This document shows, in pieces, positions 22,698 to 36,850 of a DNA stretch of 64,000 nt. Numbering within the stretch: the first letter of the stretch is position 1; every line of letters begins with the position of its first letter. The translations under genes were made by a program, and so were the position numbers. The notes below the pieces were generated by a model. The model searched no databases. It was not told the origin of the DNA and worked only from the letters and a program-made list of their open reading frames with translations. Origin of the DNA: Wuchereria bancrofti (Eukaryota; Nematoda; Chromadorea; Rhabditida; Onchocercidae); the NCBI GenBank assembly GCA_005281725.1, contig SSBO01000012.1, positions 12,139,851-12,203,850 of the forward strand, given 5' to 3'.

Positions 22698-25181
22698 GTA
22701 AGAATTTTGAAAAATTAAAAATTGATACTATTATCTTGTCCAAAATTATATCGTTTACAACAATTTTTTCTATCAAAGAGTAAGCTTAAACGTTATTCAG
22801 TGGAAAAATTTTGGCATAAAAAGTAAAAAAAAAAACACTGAAAATGAATTTCTCAAAATGAATTCCATATCCCTAACATTGTATTTACTCATTCAATATC
22901 GTAACATTTAAATTACTATTCGTCATAATTACAGCATTACCATTTAACAGTGGAATAAATCAAAAAATGACCTTTGTTGATATAAAATCACCATTAAATA
23001 AATTGAAAATATATCTAATTGAAAAAATGAGAGAAAGAAATTTATTTCTTAAACAGAAGGATGTTTGATGTTGTATTTGTGCCGCAAATCCAACGAAAGC
23101 AAACGGTAGCTGTTGCTTGATCATCGCAAGAGAAATTTCAATAATTTCTGGTAAAATTATCGAATCTTGGAAAAGTCACAAAACATTTATTCTTCATATT
23201 CTTCAATATTTCGTTCTATAACGTATTCAGAGTGTTGCTATCTGTTTCTATATATATGTTTCTTTGTTTTCGATCTAAGACTATCTTCATTATGCTCATT
23301 TTCCTAATACCATGTTCATCAATATACAACGTTCAGTGAAATTAATGATACCAGACGCAATCGGCATTGCTATTCATTTCATCCTATCATAACAATATTT
23401 TTAATCAGGCTAATTTTTGCATCTGCTTATCAACTTATCGACTATACCATTTCAAAATTGATTGTAAAAATGTGGTTGTAAAGTTTATTGTTATCTTTAA
23501 CTGATGGTGGAAAAAGGCGATATCATCTTTTCTCTCTTATGCAATCAATTAATGGATATAATTTGGTCAAATTATTTCCAGAAATATCAAAAAAAAGTTC
23601 AGAATATTTGCATACATTCTGAAACGGTAAATCATTGAGAGAAAAATAGACAGAAACAGCACTGAGTACTTCATCAAATAATATCACTTATTTGGAAAGA
23701 AAAATTCCTTTAAAAGATTACCTCTTCAATTAAAAACTCTGCTCTAGGGTCTGCCAGAAACATCAGTTCCTGAGCCTCCAAAAACAGTCTCCTAAAGCAT
23801 CATACTTTGAAATTGTTCCAATACTGTAATAAGTCAATAATATAATAAATTCTGATAGTAATAGTAATGATAGTAAATCGGCATTTGTGCAGCATATCAA
23901 ACCTTGAAACCAAACACCATCATAAGTCACTTAAAAGTATGGTAGAATATTTTCGAATATTTATTTGAATTCTTACAATCATATGGCATCGTTTACAACT
24001 TTAACAATTGTAGTAAGATGAGATTGCAACCTGTTTACTTATGTTATGATTGTCATAAAGTTTAATGACAGAAAAATACTGTATAATCCTTCATCGGGAA
24101 GTGTCATATAAATATCTCATAGTTATGGACTAAGATGCTGCAACAGCTACTCGAATAACAGACGCAACAACTTGACACCGTAAACTGATAAGTCTGTACG
24201 GTGTGTCCATGCACACATATGTATGTATATGTGTGTGTCTGTCTGTCTGCCCGTCTTAACTGTGTGTCCGTCCGCGTGCTATTTTTGTTGGTTGGAATGG
24301 GACATTAAATTTTGGCTGGAGGAAGTGAATGACAGGGTTTTGCCAGGTGTAGACACATGTTAAGTTACTTTTATTTCAGATCTGCCATAAGTTTTATTTT
24401 TGAATTTCGAAAGTTTTTTCAAATTTAAATTTAAAATTTCAGAACGTTTTGATGTTACATTTATTTTTTCTTTTCTATATTCATATTTGACGCATTCTGC
24501 ATACTTTAGGTATTCTAGTATTTATGGGTATACCAAATTATCGTATAAATTTTGAGGATTCTTTTTTGAATATTTTTAATACGTATTCATTATTAAGAGG
24601 TATATATATTGGTGAAGGATTATCACTGACGGTATGTGTCATCGCCGAATTTTAAGTAAGTGAAAATTTTGTTTATTTAAAGGCATTTATTAGGAGGTGC
24701 CAATCAACAATTTCATATTAGGCTCTTTTTTCCAAAAATCATTTTATCAAGGATTTCTATATATTTCTGGCATCGAAGTTACCTGAATTATGCTGCATTC
24801 TTGATTTGAAGAACTTTAATGTGAAAGCATGATTTGCAAAGTTTGCTGAAGTTCTGACTTTTCCATTTATATATTGAAAAGTTAAACTTGTTTGTACTGG
24901 AGTCGTGAGGATATACGGCTTGCATGGTAGATCTAAGCTTGCATGGTAGATCTAACGGTTAAGCGGTTTGCACAGTAGTTTTGAAAAGACCAGTATATGC
25001 CATATTTGCTTTGTAATGATAATTTAATTTAAAAAATATGGTAATTTTTCGTGACTGTTTTACGTTCCCTCTAATCAACGTTGTTTCTGTCATCAAAGGA
25101 CAAAATTTAATTTTAGCGTTGGGTACTATTACATTTGTTGTCCCAAGGATTTGAGAACTGATAGGCGAAGTTCGCTTGGAA
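22698..25181. other. Intergenic region with microsatellite and 19-bp tandem repeat
   Basis: No gene is accepted here. A TG/CTGT-rich microsatellite lies at about 24215-24285. A possible last exon of the SLC16-like copy (24510-24655) has an acceptor, but its sequence does not match the family well. The 19-bp tandem repeat is listed separately. Confidence 0.45.
24918..24955. repeat. Exact 19-bp tandem duplication
   Basis: The 19-bp unit starting GCTTGCATGGTAGATC occurs twice without spacer (24918-24936 and 24937-24955). Confidence 0.9.
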
Positions 25182-25340
25182 ATGGGTGGTGGTCGTCGAC
25201 ATCGCATTGAACGGTCCTCTAATAGTATTGATCGTCGTTACAAACGGCCACGTAATAGTTCAGAACGACATCGACGGAATGAATCACGCAATCGGCGCGC
25301 CCGTAGACGATCGTGGAATAAAAAAAATTCGGATCACTTC
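25182..25340 (+). CDS. Isolated arginine-rich first exon (possible alternative start of the LAMMER kinase)
   Basis: ATG at 25182 opens 53 codons ending at a strong donor (CACTTC|GTAAGT). The peptide is about 40% arginine with serines and asparagines (start MGGGRRHRIERSSNSIDRRY; end RRSWNKKNSDHF). It is GC-richer than its flanks, which supports real coding. Basic R/S-rich N termini are usual in CLK/LAMMER kinases. The next recognisable same-strand gene is such a kinase, and its first catalytic exon (34617) starts in phase 0, the phase in which this exon ends. Joining the two is inference. The exon could instead belong to an unrelated splicing protein whose other exons I cannot see. Confidence 0.5.
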
Positions 25341-28300
25341 GTAAGTTTCTTTTTTTGGAAATATGCTAGGAATTTCAGGCTTATAATTCAACACATCTAA
25401 TCACAAAGCCGTTTAACTTTCTGCGCATTCGTACATTATTAGTTAGCATTTCCAAGCGCTGAATGATAAATAGTAATAGAATTTAAGACACCTTTCCTTT
25501 CCATTTCAGTATGCTGTGAAAGGCATATTTCATTATGCTAGGCTTCATCTTACGTTTATTTTTGGTATACATTTCGAAAGCTGTGAAAATTATTTTTGTA
25601 TTTTGAGCTGCAACAAGTTGATTAATTTTTTCCATGCAGTAATGATGCCTTTATTAAAGGTTTTTTTCGTCTTTTTTTAATATTTGTATTTTTTTACTGT
25701 GGGTAAGGTATATGACGAAGAAGCAGAGAGACAACTGTGTTATTATATAAGCTTATGTAAGTAATCTTGGTCTCAAATTATGATGATTTTTAAGCATGGA
25801 TGTTGTAATGCATGGAATTCGACATATCTTACTCCAAAAATTCTAGGCGAAACAACATGACTATAACAAATTATTATTTTGAAATGTTCATATAATAATA
25901 AGTATTGTCATCACTATACAAATTTGTTCGGTGCGATTCTGCTATTGGATCTTTAATCAGAGAGTTTTTCTACACGTTTGAGCTTTTATGCAGTGCTGTT
26001 AAAAAACTAACAGTGGAGAATAATAATACTTCTTCCACTTAATTTAATTATCAGTAATTTTCTTTCGGTATCTGATGTTGTTCTAAGACTATGGTAATGA
26101 TTTATTGGAGTTAAAATCAAAGTTCACTGGAGATTACATATATTTTGATCTCATGTGGTAACTAGTACAATACTGTATAAAAAAAGAAGCAATGATAAGC
26201 TGCTCTTCATAGGGTTACTTTTCTTCTACTACCAGATGTTCGATAAACTCGTCTAGATTTGAGTCAACTAAGATATCGAAGACAATCTCTTTTCACGTTT
26301 TCGGTCCCATATTTCTTTAACTGTTTCCATTTCTAGAATTTTGAATTATCGGATCCCCACATTACATTATTTAATATATTCAGATGGATCCGAGTGACAT
26401 CATTTCAGAAAATAGCGCAACTTAGTAAACAGACGTCACGCTGTAAAGCAAACGGTACGCTGTTCAAAGCAGGACAAGTTTTTTGTTAATCGTGCTGCTA
26501 TGTAGGACAGATAATAGAAATAAAGAAGTAAATGATTTCATTATATCTTTAGCATTCAGTGTGATTTTTATAATACATGTGTAAACTGATGCAGTTATGA
26601 GAGATGTTATTACTTAAAAAATGAGGTCCGCAATAATTCAGGCGAAATTTAACAGTAATTGAGTATTTTCTCCCAGAGAAGGATACAAATAATGTTGAGT
26701 TGAAAATTTTTCTTCAGTTCAAGCATATAGTCTGAGATGATGTTTGAAATGTTTTGATCACCAGTAAGAGCGGCAATCGCATTCCCGCTTCACTAAATTT
26801 CAACATAATATCAGACGAATGAAAGACTTTTATATGACAAATTGTTTGTTTATTATATGAATAATTTTGTAAATCATTTGGTTTCCTGCTAACAACGTCA
26901 ACTATTTAACCTGAAAAGATCGGTAATTAAAATATCGGTTAGTATATGACAGATTGATGACATGAAACACTATGCTTCATGCAGCTCGACACTTCTGCGT
27001 TATATTTGCGGTTTTCTAATGCATCATATGAAATACGGGTATCACTTTTTTGAAACAAAAAAAGTTTGCTGGAATGATTTAGTAGTGTTTTTCATCAATG
27101 TTCATCCCATTAAACTAGCTATCGGCAATATACATGACATAGCGACTGAAATAAAATATATGATTGGAAAATGGTTAACAATGTCTGCTTCTTTTTGAAA
27201 AACTCATTTACGCTAGCGTTATTCCTATATTATGGCGATGGAGGAGACATAAACGCTGTTCCAGTCAGTTAATTGATGTTAACTGATTTGAAGTTTGAAA
27301 AGAAAAATGTGCGCACATATAGAACTGAGTTTTTTTTTGTTCCAGCAGAAGTTGCAGTAGTATCATCCATGCAATCAAAAACATGCAGGCTACAATCCAA
27401 AAATATGGTTCCGAAACTTAACCTAATATCAGTTAATTTATTTTTCTTGACAAGTGATTCATTTCCAGTGTAGTTAAATAAATACTTCCGTCTTGGAATT
27501 CGTCTTTATGATAGAAAATTCATTTGTTGGCCATTCTCGTGTGTGTGCTTGCTTTGTGGTATATTTATTGAAATACTGATTATGAGTGCACAAATGCCCA
27601 TTATGTTTTCTTATCATTTAGATTGTTAAAGTCAGTTTTTTTGGAGTAGCATAATTGAGCAAATATTCAAACCCGAATAAGTATAGCACATAACCATTTC
27701 TGAACAGTATTGTAAGTAATACTAGTTTTGTGATGCCGTAGTAGCTCTACCATTAAGTATGAGATTGATAGCAAAAGAGATTGTGCTATTGGTTTTATTT
27801 GAAACTTGCAAGAAGAGCATATTACTGTTGCATTTTGATTGCAAATGGTAACATTTGGATAGGATATCTAAGACAAGTTTTGTAGATATACTTAATGATT
27901 AAGATCGTGAATGAACTGAAAAAGAACCTTCGGTTCTTTAAATATCATAAAAGTTTCCGAAACTTTATAAACTGTTGATTTTAAGAGCAGGAAATAGTTG
28001 GTTTGGTGGAAAGATTTTTGACTTTTAAAATGATATTTTATTGGAGAATAAAATAATTAGTTGTTCACTGACAGAATGATAGTACCATTTTAATTTTGCT
28101 TTTCATTTTCAACATTCGAATATTCGACTTTCGTTTCTGTTTTGTATAACTACCAATTACTAAAAATCATTGAAATGTTCTGTTATGTGTTGTTGCTTTC
28201 AGGTGCTACTATTGTATTTGATATAACAAACGTGTAACGTGGAAATATTTCGGGAGTAATGTTCCACGTTTTCTTTAACGCACATTTTTTGTTTTTTAAA

Positions 28301-31300
28301 TTCTCTTCCAGATACTTTCCATGTCTTTCTGACATTGCAAATAATTAAATATCTAAATGGCTTGCCTTAATTTAAAGTATAACTAAGTTATCCTAACTTT
28401 CAACGACTGTTAATATTTTACTTCTTTTATATTAATATAGTTTTTTTTTAGCTTTTTATAGATCCTCTTTTTGGGGCTTTTATGTCTTACTACCATTTTT
28501 TTGTTACAATTCAGAAATTACTTTTTATTTTGCGTTTAGAAAGCGTTGTTTTTTAGCACTTTGTCATTAATTTTCTTAATTTTTCCGCCGAGGAGGAGCT
28601 AAACAGAAAATGAGAGCGAGAGAGAGAATGATATTCATATATGAAAAGATTTAGAGAGAGAAAGATCACTTTATGAACATATGTTAGATAAAACAAATAA
28701 CACTTAAATTATAAGATTAAAGAAGATGAAGTAGAACACACCTAATATTTCATAAGATTACCAGCAAATTTGTTTGTTATTAAATGCAGTGATTTTTCAT
28801 CATCCTGAAAGTGGTTTCAAATGAGTTTTCCAGTTATGAAAACCTCTCGAAAATTATGTGAGTCATTGAAACCAATATCTTTAGCTCTTGACTGTAAAAA
28901 AGCATTTTAACACTTCCCTGATCAAACAGTTATAGACAGTAAATACCAAAAATTTAACATTAAAAATGCATTTGTTTTTTACTGAATCCATTTTCTTATA
29001 ATCAAAAATTAACTGCTTAAGAGGTTAAAGATATCGGTTTCAACGAGTCACATATCCATTATGTAAATAAATAAAGTATATAAATAGAAAAAAATATGAA
29101 TTTTTGCGGAAAGTTTTGAACTATAGTAAGGAGAAAAGGAAGAAATCAGAGGAAAGTTACGTGTTAGCTAGGTAGATGAAACACCACAATTGATGAATTT
29201 CAGGAAATAGTGTTGTGCATNTAGCATAATTGAGCAAATATTCAAACCCGAATAAGTATAGCACATAACCATTTCTGAACAGTATTGTAAGTAATACTAG
29301 TTTTGTGATGCCGTAGTAGCTCTACCATTAAGTATGAGATTGATAGCAAAAGAGATTGTGCTATTGGTTTTATTTGAAACTTGCAAGAAGAGCATATTAC
29401 TGTTGCATTTTGATTGCAAATGGTAACATTTGGATAGGATATCTAAGACAAGTTTTGTAGATATACTTAATGATTAAGATCGTGAATGAACTGAAAAAGA
29501 ACCTTCGGTTCTTTAAATATCATAAAAGTTTCCGAAACTTTATAAACTGTTGATTTTAAGAGCAGGAAATAGTTGGTTTGGTGGAAAGATTTTTGACTTT
29601 TAAAATGATATTTTATTGGAGAATAAAATAATTAGTTGTTCACTGACAGAATGATAGTACCATTTTAATTTTGCTTTTCATTTTCAACATTCGAATATTC
29701 GACTTTCGTTTCTGTTTTGTATAACTACCAATTACTAAAAATCATTGAAATGTTCTGTTATGTGTTGTTGCTTTCAGGTGCTACTATTGTATTTGATATA
29801 ACAAACGTGTAACGTGGAAATATTTCGGGAGTAATGTTCCACGTTTTCTTTAACGCACATTTTTTGTTTTTTAAATTCTCTTCCAGATACTTTCCATGTC
29901 TTTCTGACATTGCAAATAATTAAATATCTAAATGGCTTGCCTTAATTTAAAGTATAACTAAGTTATCCTAACTTTCAACGACTGTTAATATTTTACTTCT
30001 TTTATATTAATATAGTTTTTTTTTAGCTTTTTATAGATCCTCTTTTTGGGGCTTTTATGTCTTACTACCATTTTTTTGTTACAATTCAGAAATTACTTTT
30101 TATTTTGCGTTTAGAAAGCGTTGTTTTTTAGCACTTTGTCATTAATTTTCTTAATTTTTCCGCCGAGGAGGAGCTAAACAGAAAATGAGAGCGAGAGAGA
30201 GAATGATATTCATATATGAAAAGATTTAGAGAGAGAAAGATCACTTTATGAACATATGTTAGATAAAACAAATAACACTTAAATTATAAGATTAAAGAAG
30301 ATGAAGTAGAACACACCTAATATTTCATAAGATTACCAGCAAATTTGTTTGTTATTAAATGCAGTGATTTTTCATCATCCTGAAAGTGGTTTCAAATGAG
30401 TTTTCCAGTTATGAAAACCTCTCGAAAATTATGTGAGTCATTGAAACCAATATCTTTAGCTCTTGACTGTAAAAAAGCATTTTAACACTTCCCTGATCAA
30501 ACAGTTATAGACAGTAAATACCAAAAATTTAACATTAAAAATGCATTTGTTTTTTACTGAATCCATTTTCTTATAATCAAAAATTAACTGCTTAAGAGGT
30601 TAAAGATATCGGTTTCAACGAGTCACATATCCATTATGTAAATAAATAAAGTATATAAATAGAAAAAAATATGAATTTTTGCGGAAAGTTTTGAACTATA
30701 GTAAGGAGAAAAGGAAGAAATCAGAGGAAAGTTACGTGTTAGCTAGGTAGATGAAACACCACAATTGATGAATTTCAGGAAATAGTGTTGTGCATTTAGG
30801 TATTCAAGAGATATCTGTTTTCTTGGAGCTTTGAATTGGAAGTGAAATTGAAGTTGAAGAAGACAACAAAACTAGTAGGAAATAAAGGATTCGATCACTG
30901 GCTTCGACGTGTTCGGGATATTTGAGGTAATGAGATGAAGAAGAGGGAACAGAGTAGATGATATAAAATAGACTACTGATGAGAAAGCAACAAATTATGT
31001 GGGATGAGCTGAGCATCATCTACCACCGTACATTGTCATATTCTCCGTTATGCAGTTAGCAGCATTAAGCAACAGTCCATTATCATCCCAGAGCTGTACC
31101 GGAATTTCGAGTGCTGAAAGGTAGAAAGCTAACGAGGCTGTCATATCCGATAAGAATTTCCCGTTATTCTTGATTCGAAGCAACAATTTCCCTAAACAAT
31201 AGCAATAGTAGGTGCAGCAATTTCATTCTTCTTCCTGTTTCTTTGCTTGCTTACTAAACTCATCGACGTACCTCCAATCAACAAACTGAACTATTAATTC

Positions 31301-31546
31301 CTTACTTTTGATTTTACATTGTCTTGGAAATCAGCTCTTGTTGCTGGCATATTTTTGTTTGAACTACCACTCTGCGGTATTAAGTATTATATGCATGCTG
31401 CTCTAATTCTAAGCTGAAGTAACTATTGATACTTCCATTATTTTCTATCTTGTCCGTATCATCGTTATTCCATTCGATTCATGCCAAATTTGAATGAATT
31501 ACATCATGGATGAGGTTAAGTGTGAAGGTAATTACCTGGTGGAAAT
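25341..31546. other. Long noncoding stretch, about 1.57 kb of it falsely repeated
   Basis: No coding family is recognised. A GA-rich microsatellite lies near 28610-28660 and again in the repeated copy. The 27647-30795 gap-junction repeat takes up half of the region. If the arginine-rich exon and the kinase are one gene, this is mostly its first intron. Confidence 0.5.
27647..30795. repeat. Gap-junction tandem repeat, 1574 bp (N at 29221)
   Basis: 27647-29220 reappears as 29222-30795, apparently base for base, across one N. No gene is duplicated. Confidence 0.92.
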
Positions 31547-33356
31547 TTGGTACTTTTATATTATTATTCTTGCGTTCGCTATTACTTGAGTAGTGGTGGT
31601 GGTGGTAGCAGTAGCTGTAGTGGTGATGCATTTATGTTCAAACCAATATTTTATCCTCCCAGCTTCTACCCCTGTTGGCTCCTTACAAGTGGGTCCAAAC
31701 ACCACCAAATTCACCGACCGCTGTGTTCCCGCAATATCCGTTGAATGGCTTTTGCCGGTTTTCACTGACACAGCTTAAGGGACCGGTTAATCATCGTACG
31801 AAGTCGGATTTTGGGAAATTATCCAATTCTTTGTACTTATCAGCCCATACTCATGTAATTAAGCATTATTACTCACACCGGATCCCGCAACACGCTACCT
31901 TGGTACCGTCACCGGTTCATTACCAATCTTCATTTCACGCTATTTTACCCTTTTCATATCTTCATCATTACGCTCAAGTCCATCACAACATCTACCTTGT
32001 ATTTTTAACGGAGTGTTGTCTAAACCACCGGAACAATACCACATAAAAATGCACGCCGTGGTTTTCATAGCCTACGGGGAATGCCGATTGTGGTGATTCC
32101 ACGAAAAAAGAAATATAAAAATTATGTATCTAGGAGGCGTAATACGCAACTTATTGCTAGTCTGCGTCGATGTTTCTCCGATCCATTATTATATCGAAGT
32201 TACAGTCATTAGGAAGATCTATCGAGGCCATTTCCTCCAGAAAAACCATCATCTTCATTTGCACCTTCTGCTCATGCAGCACCCATTGCTGCAATACCTG
32301 AAACGAGTTCCTTTGATGATTCGACGATGAAGGTTGAAGCTAAAACCAGGAAGGAGTTCGCTTCACTTCAGACGTCGAAAAGACCAAAACCCGAGGAAGA
32401 AATGTTGTTTAGTGGATTGACGAAATCAGTAGTTCGAAAAGATGAAGGTATGGAAGCGAAACTTAAAGATAACGGAAAATTATTAAAAGCATTTGATTTG
32501 GGAATGAACAAAGATGGAATAGCTGTTAATTATTCGGATGATGTTATTCCAGATGTGAACGAAGAGAGAGAAAGTTTGATAGAAGTTGTTTTACGTGCTC
32601 CTCCAACCACGTCCAGGATACGACCGCGTAATTTGGCTTCTCGCAGTGTTGTGCTATCAAGAACAACTACCATCGAAACATCGCTCATTAAGCGACGTCT
32701 CTTAGGCTGTGCAAAATATCACGAAGGTAGTGGTAGCAATTGGAAGAAGGATTGTCATCGAGAATATGTCAATTTATCGTCAGAAAGTAATAATTTAGAT
32801 GAAAGAAAAGAGGAAAGAACGGCCGAACGAAAAGCCCAGAATACGCTATTACAGCTGCTTTTTACAGCTATTACAGCTGCTTTTTCAACCCTAACATTCA
32901 CATCATAGCAAAATGAGCAAGAAAGAGAAGCTATTGATGAACAAGCAAGTAATGCAGGTGCTACAACTGTTGTTGGAACAAGAGATGCAGAAGGAGTCAG
33001 AACAGGTGAAGTTACGATAAGTGGTGTTAGTGAAACGGAGAAGTACAGCGGAGAAGTCCGCTGTACTAGTGCTACAGCAAACGCTAAATATAAGTTCAGT
33101 AAATAATGATAATGATTGCATCGGTATTAGTGGACAACGAAAATCCTGAAAAATAGTACCACAGTCTGCCTGGATTACCCTAATACCACCACCATCTATT
33201 CAAAAACCAAAACCACCAACTAAATTATTTCCACATAGTTCCTTGCTTGCAACTCTTCAACTACCAGCATCCGTTAGTGCAAAAGTGGACCAAATTATTG
33301 CAAATGCTGATCGGAAAGAAAAAGAACGATGTTCCAATCATGCTCCCATTAATTCG
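31547..33356 (+). pseudogene. Broken long N-terminal exon of the LAMMER kinase
   Basis: Coding-like sequence runs up to a donor at AATTCG|GTAT (33356), in phase with the first catalytic exon at 34617. Its frame is interrupted repeatedly. Pieces such as APYKWVQTPPNSPTAVF, GMPIVVIPRKKKYKNYVSRR and RPFPPEKPSSSFAPS look like a low-complexity, basic, proline/serine-rich N terminus. In-frame stops are TAG 32210-32212, TAA 32892-32894, TAA 33018-33020 and TGA 33147-33149, each with coding-like sequence on both sides. A 22-bp tandem duplication (32845-32888) and earlier frame changes before about 32030 add to this. Either the exon is dead and the kinase uses another start, or the consensus is faulty. 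A GGT-type trinucleotide run encoding GGGG lies at about 31595. Confidence 0.5.
32845..32888 (+). repeat. 22-bp tandem duplication in the kinase N-terminal exon
   Basis: GCTATTACAGCTGCTTTTT plus 3 nt occurs at 32845-32866 and 32867-32888. Being 22 bp it shifts the frame by one. Removing one copy returns the upstream frame to the frame used at the 33356 donor. Confidence 0.85.
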
Positions 33357-34105
33357 GTATTGTTTTATTTTTCCTTGATATAAAAATACACTCTTTGATG
33401 AGTCAATGTGCATCAGTCAGTCCTGATAAACATTCAGAACATCCGCAATGTGCTTAAATTCAATTTTCGATGCATATTCGCTTTTTTAAATGATATCCGC
33501 TGTCTGTTGACAGTGTTTCAGAATGTGCCTAACGTTCACGATTGGAAAACCATTTCTTAAAATGTTTATCAAGTAGGTGTGTAGAAGTCCAAGGAAGAAG
33601 TATCAAAATCATCAGTGTTTTCTTTTTGGAAAAAGTAGAGAAATATAACCAAGTGGAAGATTGTTCGTTTCGTTAAGGTATGGTTTCTTCAATTAATATC
33701 TCTGATAGGATTTTTATTCAACCAAATTTATTGCTGCTTATGTATGATCTAAGCGGCCCACATTCCTATTTTTAGTGTTTATTGTTAGATGGATATGCGT
33801 TTTGCTAGATGGAAAATTTGTTCATCATAACTTTTTCATTATTAAATAAAAACGTCTCAAACTGCAGCATTTCATCAGGCAACGTTGGACATTTTGTGCA
33901 GGCAATACTGGACTTTGTTTCAAAGCTGTCTGTATGATTTTTCCATCCCGGAACTTAGCAGTTTAATCTAGTTTCCTTTTTTGGATATTTTTGGAGGAGA
34001 ATATATGAATCGAAATTGATCGAAATTGATTTTTTGTCTTCATTCTAAAGATCAGGTGATCTGTACTCCATCATATGCTTTTAGGTATCTCTAAACAAAC
34101 TCTTA

Positions 34106-36850
34106 ATATTGATCACTAGAAAAGGTCACAATATTGATCACTATAAAGCATAAGATTCGTTTTCATATCAATTGCTCAGTTGGAATAACCGTAAATATTT
34201 GACGTTCGGTGGTGGCATGTGAGATTTTTTTCATTTAAAATCCATAAGGAATTGATTTTTGTCTTTATATATCCAAATTTGCAATTCTATTCCAGTAGTT
34301 TAATTTAACCTTAAATTTACTTAATAGTGAATAACGGGATGTTTCGAATTTATCATGCAATTTCTTTTGCAAATATTCAGGCATTAATTGTCTAATCAAA
34401 AAAACGACTTTATTCTTTGATTAGCCTAAACTTTCTAAACATACCAGCATTTTTTTCCTAGAATAATAGAAATGCGGAATACAGAGATTGAAGAAAGCGA
34501 TTTTTAACATTATCTTTTTCCAGATCAGTCAAGATACAGATATTGGCAGTGGAATTTAAACTTTTTAAGATAAATTTTATTTTCGTATGTTTCCACAGTG
34601 TTTTAGACATTTGAGAATGATCGCTCTAATCGCCTACAACCGGTATCTTCATCGAAATCACATTTAATTGGAGCCGGACAAACGCCATCAAGTTCTGTTG
34701 CGCCTTCGGTAGCACGACCTGTCGTACAGGACGATCGTGATGGCCATCTTATTTATCAGGATGGTGATATTATTCAAGGAAGATGTGTGTTATTGATTTT
34801 TTATTTACTGAAAATACTAAAATTCCAAAACTATGTTTGTTGAGCTATCGAAAAGTGGGCATATTTCCTTTAGTCTCCATTAATTTTCTTTAGGCGTACT
34901 TCTGCTATTTAATTTCTCAGTTTTAAATTGATTTCTTACCTGAATAGTTCGAATTCAGTGGAAATCTGTTGAAATTATATAATTCAGGAATGTACTTGTA
35001 ATTCCCAATTTTACCAAAGCCGTTGTTTTACCTTAATCACTTTAATCTTTTATCTAGCTCTCATTTTTCCATCCCCTTCATTTGCCCATTTTAATTCTTT
35101 TTTTTTTTTCATTTGCCCATTTTAATATTTTTCATTCACTTGCGAATTTCTTATTAGATCATTTCATGTTTCATTCTTCATTACTTCTAAACAACGATAA
35201 ACATTACGGGTTATTTTTTCTAATTTATTTCAGATGAAATAATACGTACATTGGGTGAAGGAACATTCGGTAAAGTGGTGCAAGTTAAGGATGGTACTAA
35301 AGGTGGTCGACAGTTTGCATTAAAAGTTATCAAAAACGTAAGCAAATACCGGGAAGCTGCACGTCTTGAGATTAATGTACTAAACAAATTACAAGAGAAA
35401 GACCCGAGTGGAAAATTGTAAGAATTTTCTCCTTTCTAATGCATCATATGAAACTAAAAAATTTAATCTTTTTTTTTNATATTGATCACTAGAAAAGGTC
35501 ACAATATTGATCACTATAAAGCATAAGATTCGTTTTCATATCAATTGCTCAGTTGGAATAACCGTAAATATTTGACGTTCGGTGGTGGCATGTGAGATTT
35601 TTTTCATTTAAAATCCATAAGGAATTGATTTTTGTCTTTATATATCCAAATTTGCAATTCTATTCCAGTAGTTTAATTTAACCTTAAATTTACTTAATAG
35701 TGAATAACGGGATGTTTCGAATTTATCATGCAATTTCTTTTGCAAATATTCAGGCATTAATTGTCTAATCAAAAAAACGACTTTATTCTTTGATTAGCCT
35801 AAACTTTCTAAACATACCAGCATTTTTTTCCTAGAATAATAGAAATGCGGAATACAGAGATTGAAGAAAGCGATTTTTAACATTATCTTTTTCCAGATCA
35901 GTCAAGATACAGATATTGGCAGTGGAATTTAAACTTTTTAAGATAAATTTTATTTTCGTATGTTTCCACAGTGTTTTAGACATTTGAGAATGATCGCTCT
36001 AATCGCCTACAACCGGTATCTTCATCGAAATCACATTTAATTGGAGCCGGACAAACGCCATCAAGTTCTGTTGCGCCTTCGGTAGCACGACCTGTCGTAC
36101 AGGACGATCGTGATGGCCATCTTATTTATCAGGATGGTGATATTATTCAAGGAAGATGTGTGTTATTGATTTTTTATTTACTGAAAATACTAAAATTCCA
36201 AAACTATGTTTGTTGAGCTATCGAAAAGTGGGCATATTTCCTTTAGTCTCCATTAATTTTCTTTAGGCGTACTTCTGCTATTTAATTTCTCAGTTTTAAA
36301 TTGATTTCTTACCTGAATAGTTCGAATTCAGTGGAAATCTGTTGAAATTATATAATTCAGGAATGTACTTGTAATTCCCAATTTTACCAAAGCCGTTGTT
36401 TTACCTTAATCACTTTAATCTTTTATCTAGCTCTCATTTTTCCATCCCCTTCATTTGCCCATTTTAATTCTTTTTTTTTTTTCATTTGCCCATTTTAATA
36501 TTTTTCATTCACTTGCGAATTTCTTATTAGATCATTTCATGTTTCATTCTTCATTACTTCTAAACAACGATAAACATTACGGGTTATTTTTTCTAATTTA
36601 TTTCAGATGAAATAATACGTACATTGGGTGAAGGAACATTCGGTAAAGTGGTGCAAGTTAAGGATGGTACTAAAGGTGGTCGACAGTTTGCATTAAAAGT
36701 TATCAAAAACGTAAGCAAATACCGGGAAGCTGCACGTCTTGAGATTAATGTACTAAACAAATTACAAGAGAAAGACCCGAGTGGAAAATTGTAAGAATTT
36801 TCTCCTTTCTAATGCATCATATGAAACTAAAAAATTTAATCTTTTTTTTT
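34106..36850. repeat. Gap-junction tandem repeat, 1372 bp (N at 35478)
   Basis: 34106-35477 reappears as 35479-36850 across one N. It duplicates the first two kinase exons, glycine loop included, so an uncorrected gene model would carry a false internal repeat. Confidence 0.93.

Noticed and set aside
26962..27198. 78-codon open frame in the long noncoding stretch
   Set aside because: No family resemblance and no splice signals that would connect it to neighbours.
31556..31771. Minus-strand open frame antisense to the kinase N-terminal exon
   Set aside because: Its threonine run is just the reverse reading of the GGT-type repeat on the plus strand.
35990..36790. Apparent second glycine-loop domain in the kinase (tandem kinase domains)
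   Set aside because: It is the 1372-bp overlap repeat around the N at 35478, not a real domain duplication.
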